NCBI GenBank assembly: GCA_963663665.2
Contig: CAXXKP010000001.1
Coordinates: forward strand, 620,001 to 684,000
Direction of reading: 5' to 3'
Origin: SABI01 sp963663665
GTDB lineage: Bacteria; Spirochaetota; Spirochaetia; Sphaerochaetales; Sphaerochaetaceae
DNA length: 64,000 nt
The notes beneath the pieces were generated by a model that was not told the DNA's origin, ran no database searches, and saw only the letters and a program-made list of their open reading frames with translations. Position numbers and translations under genes: made by a program. Below, piece by piece: positions 44,632 through 53,738 of this stretch. The stretch's first letter is position 1; every line of letters begins with the position of its first letter.

Positions 44632-45969
44632 TTAATATCCCATATCAAGCATAGCATCAGCTACTTTCTTAAATCCAGCAATATTTGCACCTTTAACATA
44701 GTTTATATATCCATCTTGAGTGGTTCCATGTGCAACACAAGCGCTATGAATACTAGACATTATCCCATGAAGTTTTGCATCGACTTCCTCTTCACTCCAA
44801 CTTAATTTCATCGCATTTTGAGACATCTCAAGTCCTGAAACAGCAACACCACCAGCATTTGCAGCCTTACCAGGACCGAAAGGAATTTTTTTCTGTAAGA
44901 AATAGGTCACCGCATCTGCAGTACATCCCATATTAGATGTTTCAACGATATACTTTGCTCCATTATCTAATAATAGCTTTGCATCGTCTAAGTTTAGTTC
45001 ATTTTGGATTGCACAAGGGAATGCCATATCTACTGGGACTTCCCATGGTTTTTTGTTTGGGATGAATTTTGCATTGAATTTCCTTGCATAAGGAGCAACT
45101 ACATCATTATTAGAAGTTCTCAGCTCTACCATATAAGCCCATTTCTCTGGAGTTCCAACACCTTCTTCATCTAAAATATATCCATCTGGACCACTAATAG
45201 TCACAACTTTTGCACCGAGTTGAGAGGCCTTCATAGCAGCACCCCATGCCACATTACCAAACCCAGATATTGCAATACGCTTTCCTTCAAAAACATCATT
45301 GTGGGAAGCCACCATATCATTTGCAAAATACATTGCACCGAATCCCGTGGCTTCAGGTCTAATAACAGATCCCCCCCAAGCTCTACCTTTTCCAGTGAGA
45401 ACTCCCGTGTTTTCATCTCTGAGACGTTTATATTGACCATACATATATCCGATTTCTCTCGCACCTACCCCAATGTCTCCAGCTGGGACATCGGTTTGAG
45501 GACCAATATATTTCTGTAATTCGGTCATGAACGAACGACAGAAACGGAGGATCTCATTATTACTTTTACCTCGTGGATTAAAATCAGAACCACCTTTTCC
45601 ACCACCAAGAGGTAGTGTCGTAAGACTATTTTTAAAGGTTTGCTCAAATCCTAAGAATTTCAAGGAGCCGAGTGTTACACTTGCATGAAAACGAATTCCC
45701 CCTTTATAAGGGCCAAGAGCATTATTAAATTGAACTCTATATCCTCTATTTACTTGAACATCTCCATTATCATCTTCCCATTCAACTTTAAAACTGAAAA
45801 CTCTGTCTGGTTCTGTGATGCGTTCTAATATTTTTGCATGTACATACGCGGGGTTTTCATTCACCATGTCGATGATTGATTCAATCACTTCTTTTGCTGC
45901 TTGAATAAATTCTGGTTCTGCTGGGTTCCTTCTCTCTAGGCCAGCCATAAATTCTTCTAATCGATACAT
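44632..45969 (-). CDS. gdhA: Glutamate dehydrogenase, NADP-type
   Basis: Converts 2-oxoglutarate and ammonia to glutamate; 445 residues, the hexameric short form. Seen: YRVQFNNALGPYKGGIRFHASV (about residues 79-100), the catalytic-Lys region LPLGGGKGGSDFNPRGKS (about residues 121-138), PAGDIGVGAREIGYMYG, the nucleotide fold SGFGNVAWGAAMKASQLGAKV, and NAGGVAVSGLEMSQN. AGGAGG precedes the ATG. Own terminator; divergent across an AT-rich spacer from the REC/PPDK_N gene. Confidence 0.96.
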   Translation of the reverse strand: MYRLEEFMAGLERRNPAEPEFIQAAKEVIESIIDMVNENPAYVHAKILERITEPDRVFSFKVEWEDDNGDVQVNRGYRVQFNNALGPYKGGIRFHASVTLGSLKFLGFEQTFKNSLTTLPLGGGKGGSDFNPRGKSNNEILRFCRSFMTELQKYIGPQTDVPAGDIGVGAREIGYMYGQYKRLRDENTGVLTGKGRAWGGSVIRPEATGFGAMYFANDMVASHNDVFEGKRIAISGFGNVAWGAAMKASQLGAKVVTISGPDGYILDEEGVGTPEKWAYMVELRTSNNDVVAPYARKFNAKFIPNKKPWEVPVDMAFPCAIQNELNLDDAKLLLDNGAKYIVETSNMGCTADAVTYFLQKKIPFGPGKAANAGGVAVSGLEMSQNAMKLSWSEEEVDAKLHGIMSSIHSACVAHGTTQDGYINYVKGANIAGFKKVADAMLDMGY

Positions 45970-46221
45970 AAAACACCTCCTGAGTTAGTATTATTTCTTT
46001 TCTCATATTTCATTCTAATTATTAGCAATAGTACGTTCCAAAAGTTTCCATGTCAAGATATTTTTAATATATATATAAATATATATTCGATTTTTTTGGT
46101 ATACATAATTTTTTTATTAAATATTTTACCTATTTATAAATTTCACAGTCTTTGAACTTAATTTAATTGTAAAAAACATTTTATGGTATATATCAACTTT
46201 ATTGTGTTACCATATTGAATT

Positions 46222-49200
46222 ATGAGATCCTTAATAACACATAAAGACCCTTTTGGGGATTTAATGCAAATGCGCATATATAACGTGATACTAATCTGCA
46301 GTGATTATGATCATTTCCTTATAGAAGAAGATGGAAGAGTTGAAGAAGAATTATTCCACGAATACACACAATTAGGACTCTCCACCCCACCAAAGATAAC
46401 CTTTGCTCGTACACCTAAAGATGTTTTTGAGTTATTAACTCTAAAAAGTTTTGACCTTTTAGTTACAATGTTAGAGCTAGGAGAGACAAGTGTTTCTGAA
46501 CTGGCTAATTCAGTGAAAGAAAAATACCCTCATCTACCCATCATTGCCCTATCTCCTTCACCAGGGCATAAAGTGAGTGTCGACCTCAAAAAAAGAATGG
46601 TAGAAGGAATTGATTCCCTCTATTACTGGCAAGGCAATGCAAATATTTTCCTAGCAATGATCAAAATTCTAGAAGATAAAATGAATGCAGAACACGATGC
46701 TGCATCGACCGCTGAGGTTCCTGTAATTATTTTAGTTGAGAACTCTGTACGATTCTACTCATCATATCTACCAATTCTCTATACCGCAATTATTCAACAA
46801 ACACGGATGAGTATGAGCGAAGGACTTAACCCATGGGCAACAGCATTAAGAATGAGAGGAAGACCAAAAATACTCCTTGCACAAAACTACGAAGAAGCAA
46901 TTACCCTCTATAATACTTTTAGGAACCATTTATTAGGAATTATTTCTGACATTTCCTTCGATAGGAATGGAGAAAATGATGCCGAAGCAGGATTCAGTCT
47001 CATCGATCATATTAGGAAAGACAATAAAGAAATTCCGGTTCTTCTTCAATCAACAAAGGCGGAATATTCATATCGAGCCAAACAAGAAAAGACTTCATTT
47101 ATTTGGAAATTAAGCCCTTCACTTCTGGCAGATCTAAAACAATATGTATTTGAAAACTATGGTTTTGGGCCATTCATCTTTAAGGATGTATTTAACAGCC
47201 ATGTAGAAATTGCTCGTGCTAATAACCTTAGAGAGTTCCAACATGCTTTACAGAAGGTACCTATTGAAACCTTCATCCTTCACTCAAACAGAAATGACTT
47301 TTCAAGATGGTTGAAAGCACGTAGTCTTTACTCTCTTGCGAATCTCTTTCGCCCCTACACAGTAAAAGACTACCCAAATCCAGAAACACTTAGGGAACAA
47401 CTTATTTCGATTATTAAAGATTATAGAATAAATAGAGGAAAAGGGAGAATAGCACAATTCAATCGAACAACTTTTGATGAGAGTTCATTCTTTTCTCGCA
47501 TCGGTTCCGGTTCTCTTGGGGGTAAAGGGAGAGGGCTTGCTTTTATTGATTACCAATTACGGCAAAGCTCAATCATTGAAAAGTATGAAGAGATGTATCT
47601 CTCAATTCCACGTACTGTTGTTATTGCCACAGACCTTTTTACTCAGTTTATGGAAGAAAACCATCTCCAAGAGATTGTTTCTGCATCTGTTCCCGATGAG
47701 ACTTTACGAAGAATTTTCTTATCCAAATCCCTTCCAAAAGAACTCTTATTAGATTTAAATGCGATATTGAAAACAATTCGAGTTCCTATAGCTGTCCGTT
47801 CCTCAAGTATGCTTGAAGACTCCCATTACCAACCTTTTGCTGGGGTGTATGAGACATGCATGCTTCCAAATATCGGTAGTGATGAAGTGAGGCTCAAATC
47901 TCTAAGTAATGCAATAATCAGTGTGTATGCCTCAACATTTTATAATAAAAGTAAAGAGTATCTAAGAGCGACTCATCACATGGTAGAAGAAGAGAGGATG
48001 GCAGTAATTATTCAGCAAGTAATTGGAAGCAAGTATGGCGATTATTGGTACCCCAATATATCGGGAGTAGCAAGATCCTTGAACTTCTATCCAATAGGGA
48101 ACGAAAAATCTGAAGATGGTGTAGGGATGATCTCTTTTGGTTTTGGAAAGATGGTTGTTGATAACGGAATCGCTTTTAGATTTTCTCCAACCTCACCAAA
48201 AAAAAATTTACAGTTCTTGGGAGGAAGAGAATCAAGCAGTCAGCAAACTTTCTACGCTCTTGATATGGCCTCTCCCTATAGTCCGTATGGTAACCCTGAG
48301 AATCTTATAGAACTTCCTCTTAATGAAGCTATAGATCACCCACCAGCCTTACACCATATAGCATCTACCTTTGACGAGAAGACAGGAACCCTCACAGAAC
48401 AGCTCAGTGCTATTGGAAAGAAAGTTATTACATTTAATAGTATTTTGAAATATAACAGTTACCCGATTGCAGCAATAGTCAAAGATCTTCTCGAATTAGG
48501 GAAAAGAGTAATGAGTACCCCAATTGAAATTGAGTTTGCGTGCAATCTCCATAGGGAAGAGGGAAAGAAACCTGAATTTAGCTTGCTACAAATTAGACCT
48601 ATCGTTTCAGGACTCGAATCAGATAGCCTTACAGTGAGTGAAAATGAAAAAGAACGGGCAATAGTACTTTCTAACCACGTCATGGGAAATGGATGTAACG
48701 AAGAGATTCATGATGTGATATTTGTCTCTTTAGATACGTTCAATGTCGCAAAGTCAGGAGAAATGGCAATAGAGATAGACAGAATTAATGCAAAGTTCGT
48801 CTCTCTTCAAAAAGAGTATATCCTGATAGTGGCAGGACGCCTTGGTTCAAGTGATCCTTGGTTAGGAATCCCTGTAGTATGGTCTCAAATATCTCAAGCT
48901 GCTGTTATTGTCGAAACAAGTCTTCCTGGTTTCCAAGTTGAACCATCTCAAGGGACTCACTTTTTTCAGAATATTACATCTCTAGGAACAATCTATTTTA
49001 CAGTAAATCCAATTTATCATGATGGAATTTTGGATTTCGAAGCACTTGGATCGTATCCACTTATTGAAAAGAGCCGTTACTTCACCCATGTAAGAGCAGA
49101 TCTCCCTTTCACAGTAAAAGCAGATGGTAGAAACAGGATAGGGGTTATATCGACACACCCTAAGATGGGTTTGCTTTCTACTGAATTGCAGCAAAATAAT

Positions 49201-49233
49201 CCCATACAGGATCAATTGGAGGAGGAGCAATAA
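46222..49233 (+). CDS. REC-like / PEP-pyruvate-binding (PPDK_N) fusion protein
   Basis: 1003 residues. Seen: two receiver-like alpha/beta modules (about residues 18-150, with ILICSDYDHFL, and about 165-320, with VIILVENSVRFYSSYL and LLGIISDISFD), a helical linker, then the ATP-grasp PEP/pyruvate-binding domain with SRIGSGSLGGKGRGLAF (about residue 428), VPIAVRSSSMLEDS (about 522) and QVIGSKYGDYWYPNISGVA (about 595). The phosphohistidine and TIM-barrel domains of PPDK/PEP synthase are not seen, so it is not a normal dikinase. The start is uncertain: ATG 46222 has no ribosome site, ATG 46264 or 46270 follow GGGGA. Overlaps convergent rluA by 56 bp. Function unknown. Confidence 0.8.
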   Translation: MRSLITHKDPFGDLMQMRIYNVILICSDYDHFLIEEDGRVEEELFHEYTQLGLSTPPKITFARTPKDVFELLTLKSFDLLVTMLELGETSVSELANSVKEKYPHLPIIALSPSPGHKVSVDLKKRMVEGIDSLYYWQGNANIFLAMIKILEDKMNAEHDAASTAEVPVIILVENSVRFYSSYLPILYTAIIQQTRMSMSEGLNPWATALRMRGRPKILLAQNYEEAITLYNTFRNHLLGIISDISFDRNGENDAEAGFSLIDHIRKDNKEIPVLLQSTKAEYSYRAKQEKTSFIWKLSPSLLADLKQYVFENYGFGPFIFKDVFNSHVEIARANNLREFQHALQKVPIETFILHSNRNDFSRWLKARSLYSLANLFRPYTVKDYPNPETLREQLISIIKDYRINRGKGRIAQFNRTTFDESSFFSRIGSGSLGGKGRGLAFIDYQLRQSSIIEKYEEMYLSIPRTVVIATDLFTQFMEENHLQEIVSASVPDETLRRIFLSKSLPKELLLDLNAILKTIRVPIAVRSSSMLEDSHYQPFAGVYETCMLPNIGSDEVRLKSLSNAIISVYASTFYNKSKEYLRATHHMVEEERMAVIIQQVIGSKYGDYWYPNISGVARSLNFYPIGNEKSEDGVGMISFGFGKMVVDNGIAFRFSPTSPKKNLQFLGGRESSSQQTFYALDMASPYSPYGNPENLIELPLNEAIDHPPALHHIASTFDEKTGTLTEQLSAIGKKVITFNSILKYNSYPIAAIVKDLLELGKRVMSTPIEIEFACNLHREEGKKPEFSLLQIRPIVSGLESDSLTVSENEKERAIVLSNHVMGNGCNEEIHDVIFVSLDTFNVAKSGEMAIEIDRINAKFVSLQKEYILIVAGRLGSSDPWLGIPVVWSQISQAAVIVETSLPGFQVEPSQGTHFFQNITSLGTIYFTVNPIYHDGILDFEALGSYPLIEKSRYFTHVRADLPFTVKADGRNRIGVISTHPKMGLLSTELQQNNPIQDQLEEEQ

Positions 49234-49870
49234 CTGTAAGGAGTTCTTTAGTAACAGGATGAACAAATGATACTTTTCGTGCGTGAAGATGAATACTTCC
49301 ATCTCTGTTAGTCCTTGCAGAACCGTACTTGATATCTCCTTTGATATGAGAGTTCATCGCACTTAACTGAGCTCGAATTTGATGATGTCTTCCTGTGATG
49401 AGCTCAATTTCTAATAGATAGTAAGTTTTTGAAGCGCCTTTAATGGAAAGCCTCATTTTTGCTTCTTTACTATTATTTCTCTTCTCTATTGTAGCAAAAG
49501 ATTTATTTTTCTTCGTATCACGAGTAATGTAATGAACAATTTCAGCATCAGTAAAATTTGGAAGTTTATCCACAACCGCCCAATACCATTTCTTTACTCC
49601 GTCATCACTCTTAAACAGCGCATTCATCCGTACTAAGGCTTTCTCTGTTTTTGTATAGATGACAATCCCACTTGTTGGACGGTCAATTCTATGAGGAATA
49701 CCTAGATAAATATTACCTGGTTTTTTATAGGTCACCCTCAAATATTCTTTCACCTTATCTGCTAAGGTAATATCTTCAGTGATGTCTTTTTGAACAAGTT
49801 CTTTTGGATCTTTATTAATAATTATGAGATGATTATCTTCATACAATATTCTTGATTTTATATCATTCAT
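49178..49870 (-). CDS. RluA-family pseudouridine synthase
   Basis: 230-residue RNA pseudouridine synthase. Seen: LYEDNHLIIINKDP at the N terminus, the catalytic Asp in GIPHRIDRPTSGIVIYTKT (about residues 57-75), YWAVVDK, and ITGRHHQIRAQL (about residues 159-170). The S4 domain is absent, as in RluA-type members. Target RNA site unknown. It overlaps the parC end by 8 bp and the convergent neighbour by 56 bp, so it is the last gene of the parE-parC-rluA unit. Confidence 0.93.
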   Translation of the reverse strand: MNDIKSRILYEDNHLIIINKDPKELVQKDITEDITLADKVKEYLRVTYKKPGNIYLGIPHRIDRPTSGIVIYTKTEKALVRMNALFKSDDGVKKWYWAVVDKLPNFTDAEIVHYITRDTKKNKSFATIEKRNNSKEAKMRLSIKGASKTYYLLEIELITGRHHQIRAQLSAMNSHIKGDIKYGSARTNRDGSIHLHARKVSFVHPVTKELLTVIAPPPIDPVWDYFAAIQ

Positions 49871-51869
49871 TGTCTATATCCCCTGAAATATCATCAAAAG
49901 GATCAATATCTTTGAACAATGAGTCAATCTCATCTCCATTTGCCTTAGGATCCATTTCATGTTTAATTCGAATTGTCTGAGCCTCTTTCGTGGTGAGTCT
50001 CACTCCATTTGCCTTTACCCCTTTGATATTAAATCGGGAAAAATAGGTTCTATCTTCAAGATTCTTATACCCTTTTCCAGATTTAAAGATAATGGTTATT
50101 CGGGCATCATCCAAAGTAGAAAGGGTGTAGAGCTTAAAATTCCCATCAGGGACAAGACTATATGTCTTATTAATAATAAACTGGGTAATCCTACATCTCT
50201 TTATAAAAAGATATTTTAGGTTTTTCTCTTGATAAATAATGGTAAACACAAGATTGTCGAGTGAATCCTTTTCTGCAATACCGCAATACCTCATTCCTTT
50301 GCCCACAAAAAGTTTTTCAGGAGCATCTACAACAAAATAGGATCCATCTTTTTGTATAATAAGTACTCTGTCAAATTGAGAAACAACGGCCTGCTCAATC
50401 CCTTTCCTGATATCATATCCAAGGTACCCAGCTTGAGCATCATACTTTAAGGAAAGGTTTTTTTGTGCGGCCTCTCTCACAAGGATCTTCTCAAAGGAAC
50501 CAATTGTTGTTTTCCTTTTCGCCTCTTTTACAATAGGATCCTTTTTTAATTCTGTTAGGAATGAAAGACCGTATTCTACAATATGAGCGAGATGATACTC
50601 GATTTTTTCTAGACGAGCATGTATTACCTCAATCTCTTGTTGGTTCTTTTCAATATCAAACAAGCTTATTCTTCTAATTGGGATTTTGAGTAATCGATCA
50701 ACATCTTCTTCAACAAGTTCCCTATAGAGCTTTTCTTTGAACGGAACAAACCCTTTGAGGACTGCATTTACAACAGCCTCTTGCGTTTTCTTCGTCTCAA
50801 TATGCTTATAGATTCGTTCCTCAACAAATATTCTCTCTAATGTCCTATAATGCAGAGTATCATTAAGTTGTTGGCGTTCTAACTCCAACTCTGAAGTCAG
50901 TATTGCAATAAGAGCCTTCCCACTATACTTAATCATACTAGAGATACTTACAATCCTTGGCATGTTATCAACTATGACAAGTGGGTTTACCGATATTGAT
51001 TGTTCACACGCCGTAAAAGCATAGAGAGCATCAACAATATCTTCACTATAGGTATTTCTTGCAAGAATGATCTCAATATTTACTTTATCGGTTGTAAAAT
51101 CATTAATTGAGGATATTTTTATTTTTCCCTTCTTTGCAGCATCCTCAACAGATTTAATCATTTTCTCTGTAGTCACAGAGAAGGGAAGTTCTTCTATAAT
51201 AATTCTTTTAGGGTCTTTAGTATCAATCTTAGCCCTTACAAGGACTTTTCCTAATCCATCATCATAATTCGATACATCAACAAGCCCACCACTGATAAAG
51301 TCTGGATAAAGGGTGACATCTTTTCCATTGAGGGTATCTATCATCGCATCAATGACTTCATTCAGGTTATGTGGAAGAATTTTAGTGGACATACCAACCG
51401 CAATTCCCTCTGTTCCACTAATAACAACAATCGGGAGTTTTGCACGGAATGCTACCGGCTCTTTATTTCGCCCATCATAAGACTCAACAAACGTAGTGAG
51501 TTGGGGATTATAGAGGACTTTTTTTGCAAACTCTAATATTCGACATTCAATATACCTTGGAGCTGCAGCATTATCACCAGTGAGGATATTACCAAAATTT
51601 CCTTGTCTATCTATGAAAAGGTTTGCATTAGCAAGATTCACAAGAGCATCACCAATAGAGGAGTCACCATGAGGATGGTATTTCATACAGTGGCCAACGA
51701 CATTAGCAACCTTATGGAATTTTCCATCATCCATTTCAAAAAGAGAGTGGATAATTCTTCGTTGAACAGGTTTTAATCCATCTGCAATATCTGGAATCGC
51801 CCTATCTCTGATTACATATGAGGCATATTCGAGATAATTTTCTTTAAATATTGATTCTGCATGGCTCAT
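49863..51869 (-). CDS. parC: DNA topoisomerase IV subunit A (GyrA/ParC family)
   Basis: Cleavage-rejoining subunit of a type IIA topoisomerase, 668 residues. Seen: YVIRDRAIPDIADGLKPVQRRIIHSL (residues 16-41), the HPHGDSSIGDALVNLA helix, the catalytic Tyr in AAAPRYIECRI (about residue 110), and GTEGIAVGMSTKILPHN. Shorter than GyrA and with a reduced C-terminal wrapping domain, like the spirochaete and Bacteroidetes-type ParC. Start ATG overlaps the parE stop (TAATG), so translation is coupled. Confidence 0.92.
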   Translation of the reverse strand: MSHAESIFKENYLEYASYVIRDRAIPDIADGLKPVQRRIIHSLFEMDDGKFHKVANVVGHCMKYHPHGDSSIGDALVNLANANLFIDRQGNFGNILTGDNAAAPRYIECRILEFAKKVLYNPQLTTFVESYDGRNKEPVAFRAKLPIVVISGTEGIAVGMSTKILPHNLNEVIDAMIDTLNGKDVTLYPDFISGGLVDVSNYDDGLGKVLVRAKIDTKDPKRIIIEELPFSVTTEKMIKSVEDAAKKGKIKISSINDFTTDKVNIEIILARNTYSEDIVDALYAFTACEQSISVNPLVIVDNMPRIVSISSMIKYSGKALIAILTSELELERQQLNDTLHYRTLERIFVEERIYKHIETKKTQEAVVNAVLKGFVPFKEKLYRELVEEDVDRLLKIPIRRISLFDIEKNQQEIEVIHARLEKIEYHLAHIVEYGLSFLTELKKDPIVKEAKRKTTIGSFEKILVREAAQKNLSLKYDAQAGYLGYDIRKGIEQAVVSQFDRVLIIQKDGSYFVVDAPEKLFVGKGMRYCGIAEKDSLDNLVFTIIYQEKNLKYLFIKRCRITQFIINKTYSLVPDGNFKLYTLSTLDDARITIIFKSGKGYKNLEDRTYFSRFNIKGVKANGVRLTTKEAQTIRIKHEMDPKANGDEIDSLFKDIDPFDDISGDIDNE

Positions 51870-53686
51870 TAGATCAGGTTCTCCATAATAAAATCACGAC
51901 GGGTAGGAGTATTCTCACCCATATAGAATTTCAACGTAAGATGCATCTCGCTCGAAGAAGATAATGAAATCGGTATCAGGCGCATATTCTCACTGATGAA
52001 TTGGCGGAATTCAGAAGGGTTAATCTCTCCAAGACCTTTGAACCGCGTAATTTCAGCACCTTTTATTTTCATAAGAGCCTCTTGTTTTTCACCCTCACTA
52101 AAACAATATACTGTTTCTTTCTTGTTGCGAACCCTAAACAGAGGAGTTTCTAAAATATAGAGCCTCCCACTTAATACAAGATCCTCAAAAAAAGTAAGAA
52201 AGTAGGTCATAAGTAAATTCCGAATATGAAAACCATCCGTGTCAGCATCGGTCGCAATTATAACCTTACCATAACGAAGTCCATCGACTCCATTTTCAAC
52301 TCCTAGGGCAATCATAAGATTATAGAGTTCTTCATTCTTGTAAATATCGGTTCTTTTCTTTTCAAAGGTATTAAGAACTTTCCCTCTCAAAGAGAAAATA
52401 GCTTGCGTATAGACATCACGAACACTTGTCATTGACCCACTTGCACTATCTCCTTCGGTAAGAAAGATCATGGACCCAGCTCCTTTATCTCCAGATTGAT
52501 TCAAATGGTATTTACAATCTTTGAGCTTAGGAATATTAATAGCAACTTTTTTTGCAGCCTCTTTTGCAGCTCCTTTAACACTTGCAAGCTCTTTTCTCAA
52601 TCTCTCGTTATTTGCGATTTTATCGCTGAGTTTTTGTGCTTCTTCTGTATGCTTCAAAAGATAATCAACGATCTTCTCTCTCACCTCAGTGATAATCCAG
52701 GAACGAACTTCATTATTCCCAAGCTTGTTCTTTGTCTGGCTTTCAAATATTGGGTCCTGCAGTTTTATACTCACTGCAGCGATCAAACCATCTCTCACAT
52801 CAACAGCTGTGTACGATTTTTTAAAATACTCATTAATCCCCTTAAGGATTCCCTCTTTAAAGGCAGAGAGGTGTGTCCCTCCATCACTAGTATGTTGCCC
52901 ATTCACATAAGAAAAATAGTTCTCTCCATAGTTGTTTGTATGAGTGAAGGCAAATTCTATTCGAGAATTCCTGTGATAAATAATTGGGTACAAACCTTCT
53001 GCTTCTACTTGTTTATCAAGGAGGTCGAATAACCCATTTTTAGAAGAAAAGTTCTTTTTATTAAATTCTAAAGTAAGCCCGGTATTTAAATAGGCATAGT
53101 TCCAAAGTCTCTCTTCAATAAAGGTTGTGTTAAATTCATACTCCCCAAAAATCTCGGGACTACTATCTGGAATAAACTCTGTTAATGTTCCATTTTTCTC
53201 ATTAGTGGGTCCACTTTGTTCACTTACCTGCACCCCTTTTGAAAACACGGCTTCAAAGAATTGACCATCTCTGTATGAGACAACTCTAAAATAGGAAGAA
53301 AGGGCATTCACAGCCTTAGTTCCCACACCATTCAATCCAACAGAGAATTGAAAGACCTCATCGTTGAACTTCCCACCTGTATTAATGATTGAAACACAAT
53401 CAATAACTTTTCCTAACGGTATTCCTCTTCCATAATCTCGAACGCTCACACTCTCCCCTATTACAGAGATAAAAATTCTAGATCCATAGTTCATAATAAA
53501 TTCGTCAATACTGTTATCGATTATTTCTTTCAGGAGAATATAGATACCATCTTCGAAGTGCGAACCACTTCCGAGTCGCCCGATATACATACCGGGACGT
53601 AGTCGAATGTGCTCTAGGGCACTTAGAGATTTTATGGTGCTCTCATCGTAGTTTGAGGGCTCTTTAGGAGGATTTTTCTTTGCCAT
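51869..53686 (-). CDS. parE: DNA topoisomerase IV subunit B (GyrB/ParE family)
   Basis: ATPase subunit of topoisomerase IV, 605 residues. Seen: ALEHIRLRPGMYIG, KEIIDNSIDEF (Mg-ATP Asn/Glu, about residues 54-64), VRDYGRGIPLGK, GLNGVGTKAVNALS (ATP lid), the TOPRIM set FLTEGDSASGSM and IATDADTDGFHIRNLLM (about residues 400-480), and RFKGLGEINPSEF. ATG 53686 (MAKKN) is chosen: a promoter -10 ends eight bases earlier and no ribosome site exists; another ATG two codons upstream is possible. Confidence 0.93.
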   Translation of the reverse strand: MAKKNPPKEPSNYDESTIKSLSALEHIRLRPGMYIGRLGSGSHFEDGIYILLKEIIDNSIDEFIMNYGSRIFISVIGESVSVRDYGRGIPLGKVIDCVSIINTGGKFNDEVFQFSVGLNGVGTKAVNALSSYFRVVSYRDGQFFEAVFSKGVQVSEQSGPTNEKNGTLTEFIPDSSPEIFGEYEFNTTFIEERLWNYAYLNTGLTLEFNKKNFSSKNGLFDLLDKQVEAEGLYPIIYHRNSRIEFAFTHTNNYGENYFSYVNGQHTSDGGTHLSAFKEGILKGINEYFKKSYTAVDVRDGLIAAVSIKLQDPIFESQTKNKLGNNEVRSWIITEVREKIVDYLLKHTEEAQKLSDKIANNERLRKELASVKGAAKEAAKKVAINIPKLKDCKYHLNQSGDKGAGSMIFLTEGDSASGSMTSVRDVYTQAIFSLRGKVLNTFEKKRTDIYKNEELYNLMIALGVENGVDGLRYGKVIIATDADTDGFHIRNLLMTYFLTFFEDLVLSGRLYILETPLFRVRNKKETVYCFSEGEKQEALMKIKGAEITRFKGLGEINPSEFRQFISENMRLIPISLSSSSEMHLTLKFYMGENTPTRRDFIMENLI

Positions 53687-53694
53687 GATCATCT

Positions 53695-53723
53695 ATTATA
53701 TACACTTTTCTGGGAATTGGAAA
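53695..53723 (-). promoter_or_regulatory. Promoter of parE-parC-rluA, predicted leaderless
   Basis: TTTCCA (53718-53723), 17-bp spacer, perfect TATAAT (53695-53700), eight nucleotides before ATG 53686 on the minus strand. No Shine-Dalgarno. Confidence 0.55.
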
Positions 53724-53738
53724 GGCTCATATCATACT

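Noticed and set aside
46000..46221. Regulatory RNA in the AT-rich spacer before the REC/PPDK_N gene
   Set aside because: Only simple TA-rich repeats; no stable fold or clear promoter could be identified.
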